NCBI GenBank assembly: GCA_021495925.1
Contig: JAKEKT010000051.1
Coordinates: forward strand, 62,001-126,000
Source: Diplodia intermedia
Lineage: Eukaryota > Ascomycota > Dothideomycetes > Botryosphaeriales > Botryosphaeriaceae
Length of the DNA stretch: 64,000 nt
Reading direction: 5' to 3'
Shown: in pieces, positions 1 to 11,333 of the stretch
Layout: each line of letters starts with the position of its first letter
How positions within the stretch are numbered: the stretch's first letter is position 1
Position numbers and translations under genes: made by a program
Notes under the pieces: model-generated
The model's input: the letters and a program-made list of their open reading frames with translations, nothing else
Database searches by the model: none
What the model was told of the DNA's origin: nothing

Positions 1-174
1 GTCGGAGCAGGAGTCGCACACGGCGCCCAGCAGGTCGAGGGCGGCGACGATGAAAAAGGCCAGGGTCATGCGGTTGCAGTCATTGGACGTGTACAGGTGG
101 GGCAGGTAGGTCTTGAGGCATCGCTTCCAGTAGGTCAGCTGGCGCGGAGTGCTCAGCTGGGCGGCGGCAGACAT
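1..174 (-). CDS. cdc43: Geranylgeranyltransferase type I beta subunit, 5' end only
   Basis: The reverse strand from the ATG at 174 reads openly to the window edge (58 codons). The segment YWKRCLKTYLPHLYTSNDCN followed by RMTLAFFIVAALDLLG matches the conserved N-terminus of the beta subunit of protein geranylgeranyltransferase I (Cdc43/Cwg2 in yeasts, PGGT1B in animals). In the family this zinc subunit, with a shared alpha subunit, prenylates CaaL-ending Rho-type GTPases in the cytosol. Only the first alpha-helical segment is visible. The zinc ligands and prenyl-binding barrel lie outside the window, and an intron may start near the edge. It is transcribed away from the Rho-GAP gene at 847. 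Farnesyltransferase beta or Rab GGTase beta are the alternatives; the YTSND-RMTLAFF pattern favours GGTase I. Confidence 0.72.
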   Translation of the reverse strand, partial: MSAAAQLSTPRQLTYWKRCLKTYLPHLYTSNDCNRMTLAFFIVAALDLLGAVCDSCSD

Positions 175-846
175 GGCGGGCGGTCGGTCGGTGGTGAGGA
201 TGGACAGGCGCGCGGTGGGTCGGCGGGTAGGGCTCTCTGGGCGGGAGAGATTAGGTGGGGATCGGCGGCTCGCGCAGGAGAGCGACGGCAAGCGACGATG
301 AAGTGACGCGGAGGAGTATATTTGGCAACGGCCGGTACGCAGATGACAGGCACGCGTCCGAGCTGGGGCTGAGTAGGCGCACGGCCGGCGACAGAAGATT
401 TGAGCCCTCTAAGCTCGCCGAGGTCGACACGCGCATCCTACACGGGCAGTTGAATCCATCGCCCAGGCGTAAGTGTGAGATGCCGTGGCGTGCATTTCCG
501 CCCGGGTGTGGTGTCTGTACAGATCTCGTGCAAGATCTCTGCGAGGCAGATGTGGGTAGGCTCAATTCTTTTGTCACCCGCCGTGTGCGTTTCACTAGGG
601 CCAGGGCACTCGGGCGCTGATAGGGCATAGGCGTCGCCCTCGTAACAAGAGCACGATCACCCCGTAAGGCCAATTGCTGCCGTTCTCCCTAAACTACCTA
701 AATGCACCGCAGCGACGCAGCCTTGGACACGTCGCCCTTCACACCACCCTCGCCCGCTGCGCTTCCTCGCTCCTCGCCCGCCTCGCCGCCGACTCCGCCC
801 GTCTCCTCTCTAGCCAGCTGATTCGCGGGCCGGTCAGCGCAGCACC
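175..846. promoter_or_regulatory. Divergent intergenic region, GGTase I beta / RhoGAP
   Basis: These 672 bases separate two divergently transcribed genes and should hold both promoters. The stretch just before 847 is rich in pyrimidine runs of the kind found in fungal 5' leaders. Open frames here (for example 255-620) show no recognisable protein and overlap each other on both strands, so no gene is called. Confidence 0.5.
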
Positions 847-3753
847 ATGTCCGCTGGCTTCGCAAACTCCTTCTGGTCCGGCGACTACGCTGGAGGTGCG
901 CTCCCCCTGCCTACCGCCCCGCGAGCGAGCGCGCCGTGCTGACCCTCTGCAAGGCCTGGGCGTGCTATTTGGAAAGCTGCAGCAAGGTGTGCAAGAAAAC
1001 GAGCAGGTGCTCACAATAGCCCGCCTGCGCGCCGACGCCGAAGACGCCTACGCCGGCAAGCTCTCCGACATCGCCCCCGCCACCGACCGCCTCTCTGGTG
1101 GCTTTGGCCGCGATGATGGTGCCAGTGTGCGCAAGGTGAGTCGGACATGCGCTCTGTTCTGCTGCCCAACGCGACTGCGCCACTAACCCGCCCCACCCGC
1201 AGGCGTACGAAGGCGTCCGCACCGAGATGGAGCAGGCCTCGCAGAGCCACAAGAAGATCGCCTCCAACATTCGCGAGCTCGTCGTCCAGCCCTTCGGCCG
1301 CTGGTGCGAAGCCCACGCCGCGCGTGTCCAGAACTCGCAGGATGATCTGCAGGCGCGCATCAAGGTCCACGACAAGCAGGCCGAGGCCGTCCGCAAATTC
1401 CGTAGCCAGTACTACAACAAGTGCCGCCTGGTCGAGGATCTGGAGGAAGAGGACAAGCTCGCTTTCCAAGACCCCAGAAACGAGGCCCAGAGCCCCAAGA
1501 ACACCCCCACCGTGAAGATCTCCGAGCCCGAGGATGCCGAGGATGAGCCCATCGAAATCGGCGACGACACGTACCCGCCCGACCAGATGAAGAAAATCCT
1601 CACCCACATGCTGGAGAACATCAAGCTGGGCGAGTACAAGCTGCCCATCATCGGCACCTACCAGAATGTGGCTTCCGGCGCCGATATCACCGACTACATC
1701 CAAAACCACATGGGCGCAACGAGCGTGAGTTACGCCGAGAGAATCGGCCAGGATCTGTGCTCGCACGGTTTCCTCAGGCTGCTGGGCAACGTCGGCAGCA
1801 CCTTTGCAAACAGCTCCAAGATGAACTACCAGTTCAGGCCCAAGGTCTTCCAGATCACCGGCATCCCCGACAAGAAAAAGCCGCTTGAACGGGTGTCGTC
1901 CGTCATGTCCTCGGATAGCAACACCATCGACTCACCCTCCAGCGCCGTCGGCGAGTTTCTGTCGGGTTGGAATCCCATGAACACTGCCCGCCCGGGCGAG
2001 ACTCCCTCCGAGAGGCTCCGCCGCGAGGCCCACGAGGCAGACGAGCGTTACAAGGCTGCCGTGAAGAAGCTGGATTTCCTGCGTTGCAACCTGGAAGAGT
2101 CGATGGTAGACCATTTGAAGTTCATGGAGCGTTGCGAGCTGGACCGCTTGAAGGCCGTCAAGGCCGTGATTCTGGACTTCTCGGGCGCTATCAGCAACGT
2201 GATGCCCACTCTTCAGAGCACCATCGACAAGATGATGCTCTTCCAAGAGACGGTCCAGCCTCTAGGTGACCTGAGGTATCTCCTGGAGAACTACCACACC
2301 GGTCACTTCGTCCCTAAAGTCGTGACCTACGAAAACTACTACAATAATGTTGATGAGCAAACTTTCGGTGTTGATCTTGAGGCCAGGGCCCGCTCGGACC
2401 GCAAGCGGGTGCCGATTATCGTCACCTCTATCCTGACCTTCCTCGACAACCGTAAGCGAAATGCCCACACTTCCCCTTCCACCGCTGAGATGCTAATCTG
2501 AACAGACTACCCAGATCTTGAAGGTGACGAAGTACGTCGCGGGATTTGGCTAGTGGATGTGCCTCTGGCAGCAACCCACAAGCTCCGAGCTGAGATCAAC
2601 ACCGGCAAGCCCTTTTCCCATGAAATTCTCGAGCAGTATGAGATACCCATCGTCGCTAGTGTTTTGAAGTTGTACCTTCTCGAGCTACCTGGTAAGTCGA
2701 CGTCCGCTTCTAACAGTGGCGCACCCACGGTGCTGACGATCGGCAGATTCGCTCGTCTCATCTCACGTTTACGAAATTGTCAAGACGATCTACAGCACGA
2801 CCGCGCCCTCCACGAGTGAGGATGCGCGTCTATCCGTCATCCAGTCCACTCTCGGTCAACTTCGCCTTGCGAACATTGCTACGCTTGATGCGATCACGAC
2901 TCATTTCGTCCGCCTAATTGAGCTTACCTCTGCGGACGAAACCTACATCGCTACTCTGGCTACCACGCTGTCCCCTTGCATCCTAAGGCCTCGCCAGGAG
3001 AACTCGCTCACGATGAACGAGCGCTACGCCTACCGCCTGATCCGTGACCTGTTTGCCCACAAGGACGCCATCTTTGGCGAGCTGAAGCGCGCCTCGGCCC
3101 TTGCTCACAGCAACTCCACCTCTGCCCGGCCGCGGGCAATCAGCACCGACGAGAGCAACCGCCGCATCCACATGGAAGAGCGCGCGCGCGCCATTGCCTC
3201 ACGTAGCCGCGCGTCAAGTCCTGCCCCATCACAGCGTGTACATCGACGGGATCGGAGCACAGGAGGACCGGAGACTCGGTTTCCGATCGCCACCAGCAGC
3301 ACCAGCCCTACAGAGCGTCGCGGAACTGGAGGAAAAGCACGCGACTCCCTTGAGGTCCCCGGGAGTGCTGAGAGCTCGCCCGTTCTCAATGACTCCCCCC
3401 CAAAGCCCGTCACGACGAACGGTACTGCCGCCTCGGTTGCCAGTACAGGTTCGAACAGGGACAGTATCGCATCCACCACCATCTCCGCTTCCAACCGGGA
3501 CAGCATCACGTCCGACGGTTCCTCTACGCCTACCAGCGCAACCACGGTCGAAAAGAGAAACTCTCTCGGGCGCACCGGTGCCGCCGCCTCCCGTTTCCCC
3601 AGAAAGGCCGGCAGTCTGGCAAGACAAAGTCTGATCGGCACCGGCAAACGCGACAGTATGGGCAGCCTGCGCGACGTCGATGCCGTCTCGGTTGAGGAAA
3701 CGCCGCAAAGGCCGGTGGGCGTTGAACTCGTTGACAAGCCGATGGATGACTAA
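847..3753 (+). CDS. RGD2: F-BAR / DEP / RhoGAP domain protein (Rgd2 type)
   Basis: Exons 847-895, 954-1135, 1203-2451, 2506-2691 and 2747-3753 join in frame to 890 residues; introns are 54-67 bases with good splice sites (branch TGCTAAT at 2491). The N-terminal 200 residues form an F-BAR (FCH) helical domain beginning SFWSGDYAGGLGVLFGKL. A DEP domain follows at about 200-300 (DQMKKILTHML to the HGFLRLLG region). The F-BAR helix resumes (to about 460), then a RhoGAP domain at about 460-650. The last 200 residues are Ser/Thr/Arg-rich and disordered. This FCH-DEP-RhoGAP order is that of fungal Rgd2-like proteins, which bind curved plasma membrane and regulate Rho/Cdc42 at polarised growth sites. 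In the GAP domain the usual arginine-finger motif G-I-[YF]-R is GIWL, so catalytic activity is uncertain. Confidence 0.88.
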
Positions 3754-4380
3754 GCGTGGCAGCGGGATTATGATTCTTTGCAATGCGTCAACGATGCGTG
3801 GAACGTCATACCGACGAAGATGACAAACAACTTTTGATATTGGCCTTTTTTTCCTCTTCCCTCTTCACCTTCTCACCCACTTCGGTGAGGGGTCTATTCG
3901 AGACTGCTTCTTTTCCCCAAGGGCAATAAGGTGGTATTTCTCCCTTTTTTTTTTTTTTGGTTTTTCTGGCCGCTTTCTCTTGCTCTCTAATCACAGATGA
4001 TATCATACAACTCTTTGCTCTTGTATTATAGGCGCTGTGCGAAATGAGCTTACAAGGAGGTGGTCTGGTGCTGGGAATTCAAAACCATGGATACCCCCTT
4101 GTCGTGGCCACGTTTGCTACTACCGACTGCCGCCTACTGCTATCCTTCTAATCATAGTCGAGGACCGTAGGACGTTAGGCCTGCGGAGGATTATAGTCTA
4201 TGATCAATGAGACCTTGGAATCTGTTTTCATAATGTGCCTGTTGACGTGTCTCCGTGATATGATGACTTGTAATGACAATATGATGATTTCATCGAAAAG
4301 CCGTAGAATACCCTGAACGCCTTCACCGCATAAAGTCATCTCACGTGTACCACCAGAATCCTCGGTGAGTCCAACGTCTA
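3754..4380. other. Convergent 3' intergenic region
   Basis: This region lies between the stop codons of two converging genes. It has a T-rich tract (about 3942-3962) that, together with AT-rich runs near 4200-4280, could serve 3'-end formation of the RhoGAP transcript. No coding signal is seen on either strand. Confidence 0.5.
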
Positions 4381-5826
4381 TTACGAGCTCTGCTCCTCCT
4401 TCCTGCCCATGCCCACGCCGCCCAGCACTCCCCCGGCCAACCCGCCCAGCCCCCTGCCAACGCCGCCAACGGTGCTGCCCAACCCGCCCACGACGTCGCC
4501 CTTTCCTAGCCTCGCCACGCCGTCGCCGAGGCCGCCGGTGATGCCGCCCACCGCATCACCGAGGCCCTTACCGACGCCGCCGACGACGCCGCCAACGGGG
4601 CCACCGACCGTGTGCCCGACACCGTCCGTCGCGCCCTCGAGCGCGCCACCGAGCCCTCTCCCCGCACCACTAACGGTGTTGCCCACACCGCCCGTAAGTC
4701 CCCCGACAGCGCCGCCGACATCGCCCTGGCCGAGGGCGGACGTGGTGTCTGTGACGGCAGACCCCACTCCCTTGACGGCGCTGTTAGCAGCGTCGCGCGC
4801 GCCGGTGGTCGTGCCCGTCAGCGTCTTGCCCGCGCCCGACGATATGTGCGAGACGGGCTGTCCGACACCCGGTGGGAGACGCTCCGCCGTTTTGGAGATG
4901 CCACCGGTTACGCCCGAGGCGAGGGCGTTTGTAGCACCCACGGCGGTCGAGGCCGTGCCGGTCAAAGCCGAAGTGGCCGTGTTGACGCCACCGCTAAGGG
5001 CAGACGTCGCGGCGCCTGTGGTCGCTGTCACTGGGTTGCTGCCTCGCGTATCGAGCTTGCGTGGGACCCTTTTGTTGCGTTGAGAAGGCGGCAAGGATTC
5101 TGGGGCAATAGTGACCTTTTTTACGGCGCCGGGACTTTTCGTGGAGGTAGTACCGGAAATGGCGGGTTTCGCAGACGTTGCCGGTGCAACGGGCTTCACG
5201 GCTGGAGCTGTGGTCTTGGAAGCCGCTGTGCTGGTGGGAGTCATCTTTGGTGTGACCTTAGCCGCAGGCGACTTCGGCGTAGTCGTTGCTGTCGTCGACG
5301 CAGGGACGGCTTTCTTCGTGCCGATGGGCGTACGAGACTTTGCAACATTGTTAACGGGGTGGATGGGCTTCGTCAGGTTGACGGGCGATCCAGTAGTGGG
5401 AGCCTTCTGGCTTGTAGCAGGGATGGGCTTTTTTGCGTCAAGTGGGGACTGCGAAGGGGCCTTTGCGGATGTCGTCGATTTTACTGGCGTTGTCTTTTGA
5501 GACGTAGCAGTCTTCGCAGCGCCGGAAGCGACCGTCTTCTTCGCTGTGTCTGACGAGGTTGTAGCCTTCTTGATGCCAGCTGGGGTTTTCGGCTTCGCAG
5601 CAGAGGAGGTGGACACCTTGGCTGCTGGATTGCCCGCTGCTTTCGGTCCTGTACCGGCGATTTTTTGGATGTTTGCAACGCCAGCTGGGCGATATGGATT
5701 AGCCAAAGATTTGAAAGGCAGAACGAGGGAGGTAGTCTCAGGACGAAGCATTCTGGCAGGGCTTGGGGCCATCTCCTCACCTTGCAAAGCCTCGTTCTGC
5801 TTCTTCAAGTCCTCAAGAGCCGACAT
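4381..5826 (-). CDS. Low-complexity Lys/Ala/Thr-rich protein with Gly-rich C-terminal repeats
   Basis: Uninterrupted 481-codon frame with ATG at 5826; the frame is open a little further upstream but has no earlier ATG. I do not recognise a family. Residues 1-60 (MSALEDLKKQNEALQGEEMA start, then a short globular-looking stretch) look structured. Residues 60-270 are a basic K/A/T/S/P-rich region with repeated AKP, TTTPKSP and AVKP units, similar in composition to histone-H1-like tails. Residues 270-470 consist of roughly 11-residue Gly/Val/Leu/Thr repeats (GGVGNTVSGAGRGLGGALEG and variants), which could form amphipathic helices or a LEA-like surface. There is no signal peptide or obvious membrane helix. 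Because of the repeats, the opposite strand carries a long Pro-rich open frame (4409-5083), which is a shadow. Chromatin, stress-protection or membrane-surface roles are all possible; function unknown. Confidence 0.7.
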   Translation of the reverse strand: MSALEDLKKQNEALQGEEMAPSPARMLRPETTSLVLPFKSLANPYRPAGVANIQKIAGTGPKAAGNPAAKVSTSSAAKPKTPAGIKKATTSSDTAKKTVASGAAKTATSQKTTPVKSTTSAKAPSQSPLDAKKPIPATSQKAPTTGSPVNLTKPIHPVNNVAKSRTPIGTKKAVPASTTATTTPKSPAAKVTPKMTPTSTAASKTTAPAVKPVAPATSAKPAISGTTSTKSPGAVKKVTIAPESLPPSQRNKRVPRKLDTRGSNPVTATTGAATSALSGGVNTATSALTGTASTAVGATNALASGVTGGISKTAERLPPGVGQPVSHISSGAGKTLTGTTTGARDAANSAVKGVGSAVTDTTSALGQGDVGGAVGGLTGGVGNTVSGAGRGLGGALEGATDGVGHTVGGPVGGVVGGVGKGLGDAVGGITGGLGDGVARLGKGDVVGGLGSTVGGVGRGLGGLAGGVLGGVGMGRKEEQSS

Positions 5827-6213
5827 GACGATGGGGCCGAGTGGTATGCGCAACGGGAACTACTTGCGGCGGCAATGTTGTGTAGAATGGAATCCGGCGG
5901 ACGCTGGAGCTCGGGCTGCGGGGGGATTGGACCCTCTTGAGCGATCACGTCTGATCTGCCGTACGTCATCGCACATCCTGACAGGGGTCTTGGCAAGATC
6001 CGAGTCTGGAACGTGAGAAGCCACCGCGCAACGTCGACAGGGATCGGTCTCACAAACTCGCCTATTCTAGCCCGCTTGTGCTGATCGGCAGGAGCTAGAG
6101 GTAACGCTTCCCCTCTAGTCGCGCGTGTCTGCAGGCCAGGACGTAGTGCAATTTGCCGGGTTGCACGACAAGGGACCTAGTTGTCGTTCCTTTGGAGCTG
6201 TCATTCCTGTCTT
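5827..6213. promoter_or_regulatory. Intergenic region upstream of the 5826 gene
   Basis: About 390 bases between the start of the low-complexity gene and the stop of the next gene, both on the minus strand. It must contain the promoter of the former and the terminator of the latter. No clear motif or coding segment was seen. Confidence 0.4.
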
Positions 6214-8290
6214 TTATCGAGCTTGGCCCCAGCCGAAATATCTCTTTCCAAGCACAGTGACGGCAATGCATTCAACCCCCGATAGCCCCAGGCCAAGCAG
6301 GATCTGAAAAGCGCAGCATAGCCCTACCCTGCCCGCGAAGATACCAAGCTTTGTGAGTCCCGGGCCTGAAGCAACATCTGTTCTCGTGAATGCGGGCCAC
6401 GACGGCGAGAGGATTCCGTTCGCGACCAATGGAAGGCGAGCTTGACTACCCTGGGAACTTGGTGGCTGCAAGCATGAAATTGCAATCAGCCGTAGGCCCA
6501 CGGCCTTTAGAGGCAGAAGAACCCAGTCCGAAAATGTTAAATTGACCCATGAGCCTAGCATCTCTGCTGGTTCCTCTGCGAGCTGAGTCACGCGATGGGT
6601 GCGTCTACCGCTCCGCCCCGAGCCATGCGACCGCCTCTGCTGATGCTCGTTGCTATTGTCTCGACTGTCGGATGGGTGGTTTCGGCGGGTGCTTGTGGCG
6701 CCGTTTTGGAGCTCTTCCGGCAAAGCGATCTCGAGGCTTACTACACCAGAGCCTTCGTCGCGCGAGGCAATCCTCACAGTTGCGTCTCTTTCGTCATCGC
6801 GATTTTGATTCGATTCGCTGAGAGAATGCGGTGATGTCGAGGATGTGTGTCGGGTATGACCAGAAACAGTCCCAGGAGTCTGTGGCGATCCATCTGCCTC
6901 GGCCGGTGTATGGGATCTCTGCTCGTCGCGTGTCTCGCGAACATCAGTAGAGCCACGGCTGTCGGCGTTATTTCCACTGTTGTGGTTCCTCCGGGAGATC
7001 CTATCCACGAAGGTTCCGGTAGTTCCTGGTGTAGAGTCGATGCGCCAGTTCCAGTTAAGGCAAGCAAAGAACCAGCTCGACCAAGCGTGGTCCATTTGCT
7101 GGCTATCTATACTGTCCTTCTCAAGAAACCTGCGTCGTTCTGAGGCCTCGTCGGCGGTATATTGGTCTGGATTGTCGGGAGTGAGTATCCCTTTCTCCAG
7201 CGGCTCATACATGAAACGTTGGATGCTGGCCATCGCCCGCCTCCACGCGATAACTAATACTACCGGTGAGGTTGAAAGAGCGCGCAGCCAGCCCATCACG
7301 TTCTCGATGCGTAGAGGCTCTGGGACGGCCACAACCTGAAGGGGCGAGGATGCGGAGAACGGGTTGAAGGTTTGCAAGTGTGGCAGCAGCTGCGACGGCG
7401 GAGCCAAGAAGAGCCTCTGATAGGCAGCATGGAGGACGATGGGTGCAAAGGCAACCTCGATAGATATGGCTATTCTGCATGGCGACGCATTAGCCTTCAG
7501 CAGTGCTGACACGGCGTTCAACTCACAACTTTCGTATCCAGAGCTTCCGCCGCAAGATGGCAGCTCTGCTTTTCCGTGGAAGATTCGACCGGAACATGGC
7601 ATCATCGATTAACGAAACCACAAAGGAAGCCCACAGGTCCCCGTCGTTCATGATCATGGAGATAAGCTGGGCTGGGAGCCCAGCAAACAGGAACCCTGCC
7701 GGTCCAGCCGATCTAAGCTGGGCTCGGATCAGGTCCAAAAACGAAAGATCAAGAGGATAGTCGTAAGTCTAGTGTAAGTTAGAAGCCAAGTCCGACTTTC
7801 TGCTGGAGGTTACGTACAAGCACGCGGTCTTGCAAAGCGCCCACCCACCAGGTACCAGCATAACGGGTCAGAGTCCCAAAGATGGCGACTAGGGTACCGC
7901 TGAGATCCTCGGCTTCAACCTGCTTCGCGACACTGGGATCCTTGGGCGGCGGGAGAGGAAAACCGGCAATGTGGACGCGCTTGCGCTCGACTACGCCTAC
8001 TGCGGCAAGAATGTCATTCTGAGCATCTCTTAAGGCTCTGCCCAAGGCGCGGGCTCTCGGGTTTACTGGGTGGCCGCGTTCGTCATACTGAGGAGTTTGC
8101 GTTTGCGGAGCGGAGGAGCTTCCGTCAGCTGGCAGTGAGGCATTGTTGGGGGGCTGCTCTGGTGGCTCATGTGACGAACGACCCTGTGCGAAGCTGCGTC
8201 AGTCGACGCGACGCAGATACGTGCTATAAGAGAACCAAGGAGTACAGCACTCACAAGAACAAGCCTGGTCAAAAACACATCTCTGCCCAT
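6214..8290 (-). CDS. Conserved fungal membrane protein of unknown function
   Basis: Four exons (8290-8255, 8183-7818, 7768-7527, 7474-6214) join in frame to 634 residues. The introns (71, 49 and 52 bases) have GT/AG ends; two have TAAC/TAAT branch points. Exon 1 encodes only MGRDVFLTRLVL. Residues 60-300 contain well-ordered blocks such as GTLTRYAGTWWVGALQDRVL and PAGFLFAGLPAQLISMIMN with hydrophobic helices. A Ser/Arg/Asp/His-rich disordered linker (about 370-500) follows, then two or more hydrophobic segments near the C-terminus (WVLLPLKAVGLRLIAISCL; VGLCCAFQILLGLGLSGVEC). The pattern suggests a multi-pass organelle or plasma membrane protein. I do not recognise the family. The start codon lies 323 bases from the divergent UTP13 start, implying a shared promoter. 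Confidence 0.7.
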
Positions 8291-8613
8291 CCTGAGGAAC
8301 AGTTAAGGCCGTGAAGGGGTCCGTGGCGAGGGAAGCGGGGGTGTTGCTGCAGGGCGCATGTCGCGAAAATGATGTTAGATGCTCCCTGGCCGGTAGCGCA
8401 ACCGCGAGCGAATGCTGCGATGGATGGCGCGGAGAGCGACGGGTCAGAGGTCAGAGGTCAGAGGTCGGGGTTGCGCTGATGCAAGACAGCAGGTGCGGTG
8501 TTTCTTGTTCCGGCCTAGCGCAATGCTTATCGATAACAAGACTTCGAAAAAGTTGCGACGCCCGCCAGCCTCGATCCCCAGACACATTCCCCTCTCACCA
8601 ACCAAGTTCAGCC
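8291..8613. promoter_or_regulatory. Bidirectional promoter, membrane protein / UTP13
   Basis: 323 bases between two divergent start codons. It contains a three-copy 7-base direct repeat (see separate entry) and a perfect 10-base palindrome TTATCGATAA at 8527-8536, 78 bases before the UTP13 ATG. Both are candidates for regulatory sites; neither is assigned to a known factor. Confidence 0.5.
8443..8467. repeat. Tandem 7-base repeat GTCAGAG x3
   Basis: GTCAGAG occurs three times in a row and is followed by the diverged copy GTCGGGG. It lies in the centre of the UTP13 bidirectional promoter. Confidence 0.85.
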
Positions 8614-11333
8614 ATGGCGCAGAGGGCTGCTGTGAAGACCACTTTTGAGGTCAGCCGGACCATCCAGCCCATCTACGTCGGAGGCAGTGTTGGCCTTAGC
8701 CGCAATGGTCGCATCCTGGCGACATGCCTGGGCGAGGAGGCGCTCTTGACCGATCTTGCGACGGGCACTGAACTTGGCCGCATAGAAGGCGTAAGTCTAC
8801 AAGTGTGCTGGCACGACATATCCTCTGTATCTGACATTGACGTGCAGAACAGGACGGAGAAGTCATCACCTCGCTATGCTTGACCCCCACCGGCTCGCAC
8901 CTCATAATGTGCTCGCGCTCGCTTTCCATGCGCATCTACGCCCTGAAGCCTTCAGAAGCTGCCGACGCCCTCATTGATGCCGAACTCACCCGCACCCTCA
9001 AACCCCATGCCTCGCCAGTTGTCGTGTCTACAACCGACCGCACCGGCACTCTTCTGGCGACTGGAGGTGCCGACGGAACCGTCAAGGTGTGGGACATCCG
9101 GGGCGGGTACACGACCCACAACTTCCATGGCCACAGTGGTGTCGTCTCTTCGCTGTGCTTTTTCGAGGCGCAAGTCTCAAGCACGGAGCCGGAAAGGGCC
9201 GGCAAGAAGAAGAGGAAGACAGAAGAAGAGGCCGGGGAGAATGGCGACACTGCTATCAGCTACAGATTGGCGTCTGGTGGAGAGGACGGAAAGGTCCGGA
9301 TCTGGGATTTGCACAAGCGCAAAAGCATTGCTGCTCTAGACTCACACGTTTCCGTTGTGCGAAGTCTCGATTATTCTGCAGAGGAGAATGCTTTAGTGTC
9401 CGGGAGCAGGGACAAGACAGTAATGATCTGGGACGCTCGGACTTGGAAAGTTCGGAGTACGGTCCCGGTTCTTGAGGAGGTCGAGAGTGCTGGATTCGTG
9501 CAAGACGGCGGGTTCATTTACACCGGTGGCACGAACGGAAAGCTTCGGTTATGGACACTTTCTGGAGGGAGAGAGGTTACCAAAGAACAAGAGCCGGGTA
9601 CAGAAACTGAGGGCATCGTGGACATCATTCACCACGAAGGCCTCCCATACATCTTGACTGTCCACGCGGATCAGACCCTTGTCCTCCACTCCAAGGCGCC
9701 ATTGGCGGAGATTGGCGACAGTGAGCCTACCACACCACTTCCTATCCTTAGGCGGATATCCGGTACCCACGACGAAGTGATTGACCTGGCTTACGTTGGT
9801 TCCGACCGCTCGTTCCTGGCGTTGGCGACGAATGTCGAAGACATTAGGATAATATCTTTAAAATCGCAAGAAACGGGCGCGGATGATCAAATTGGCGGCG
9901 GTTACTTCGGCGCGGACAAGAGTCTTCTCAAGGGTCATGAGGACATCATCATTTGCCTGGACGTTGACTGGTCCGGCCACTGGTTGGCCACTGGGGCGAA
10001 AGACAACACGGCTCGTCTTTGGCGACTGGACCCGGAAAACGATTCTTGGGATTGCTATGCCACGTTCACTGGCCATGCGGAATCGCTTGGCGCCATCGCT
10101 CTTCCAAAAACAATTCCGCAGGTTGGCTCTGCAGCATATTCCAATCCCTTGGAACATCCACCTGCTTTCATCATCACCGGTTCACAAGACAAAACCATCA
10201 AACGATGGGATACCTCGAGCATCAAGAAAGATGTCAAGAAAGCATCGCGTGCAACGTGGACCCGCAAGGCTCATGACAAGGACATCAACGCGATCGACAT
10301 GAACCACAATGCGACATTGTTTGCCACTGCTTCGCAGGACAGGACTGTCAAAATCTGGTCTGTGGAAATTGGAGAGACCGTCGGTGTGTTGCGGGGCCAT
10401 CGTCGTGGTGTGTGGACAGTGAGATTTGCGCCGAAGGATACGCCACAAATCAATGGCAGTGGTAATCGCGGTCTGATCGCGACGGGTTCTGGTGACAAGA
10501 CAGTCAAAATCTGGAGCCTGACAGACTATAACTGTCTGCTGACACTTGAAGGTCACACCAACAGCATCCTCAAGTTGGCGTGGCTCCCCTACCTTCAGAC
10601 CGGCGATTCCCGCGACAAGCGCGGAGCCGAGGTCGCATCTGCTGCTGGCGATGGTTTGGTCAAGGTCTGGGATGTCAGCACTGGCGAGGTATCATGCACA
10701 TTGGACAACCATACAGACAGGGTATGGGCCTTGACTGTCAATCCCTCGACCAAGACACTCGTCTCAGGCGGCGGTGACAGTGTGATTACCTTCTGGGAGG
10801 ACACGACAGAGGCTTCCCTGGAAGCTGCTGCCAAGGGCGAGGCAGAGCGTGTGGAGCAGGACCAGCGACTGCAGAACTACATGCATGCAGGCAACTGGCG
10901 TGAAGCAATCACTTTAGCGATTCAACTCAACCAGCCTGGCCGCTTACTCAACCTGTTCAAGGGCGTAGTGGAAGCGGAGGAGCAAGAGAAGAACAGCCTG
11001 ACCGGCAACGTGGAGGTTGATGAGGTTTTGGGAAGCCTGGCGGACGAGCAGATCCTTACTCTCCTTCTGCGGATCAGAGACTGGAACACCAACGCAAGGA
11101 CGGCACCGGTTGCGCAGAAGATCCTCTGGGCGCTCATGCGGTTATACCCGGCGACGAGACTCTCGTCTCTGAAGGCTATTGGTGGCATTCAGTCGAAGAG
11201 CAGCGTGAAGGAAGTGATGGATGCTCTGGGAGCCTACACAGACAGGCACTACAAGCGCATGGATGAGCTTGTTGATGAAAGCTATCTGCTCGACTTCACA
11301 CTAAGGGAGATGGATGAGGTTGTTGGAAACTGA
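8614..11333 (+). CDS. UTP13: U3 snoRNP WD40 protein UTP13 (TBL3 homologue)
   Basis: Two exons, 8614-8790 and 8853-11333, give 885 residues; the 62-base intron falls after GRIEG and restores GEVITSL. At least ten WD40 repeats form tandem propellers between residues 15 and about 700 (LATGGADGTVKVWDIRGG; LVSGSRDKTVMIWDART; LIATGSGDKTVKIWSL; LVSGGGDSVITFWED). The C-terminal 150 residues (ADEQILTLLLRIRDWNTNAR ... YLLDFTLREMDEVVGN) form the helical Utp13 C-terminal domain that follows the second propeller in this family. Utp13 belongs to the UTP-B subcomplex of the nucleolar small-subunit processome, needed for 18S rRNA maturation. A Lys/Arg/Glu insert (KKKRKTEEE, about residue 145) looks like a nuclear localisation signal. 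Its stop lies 249 bases from the converging mysC-like gene. Confidence 0.95.

Noticed and set aside
4409..5083. 224-codon proline-rich frame on the plus strand
   Set aside because: Reverse image of the Gly-rich repeats of the minus-strand protein; Pro/Ser/Thr pattern follows from the repeat.
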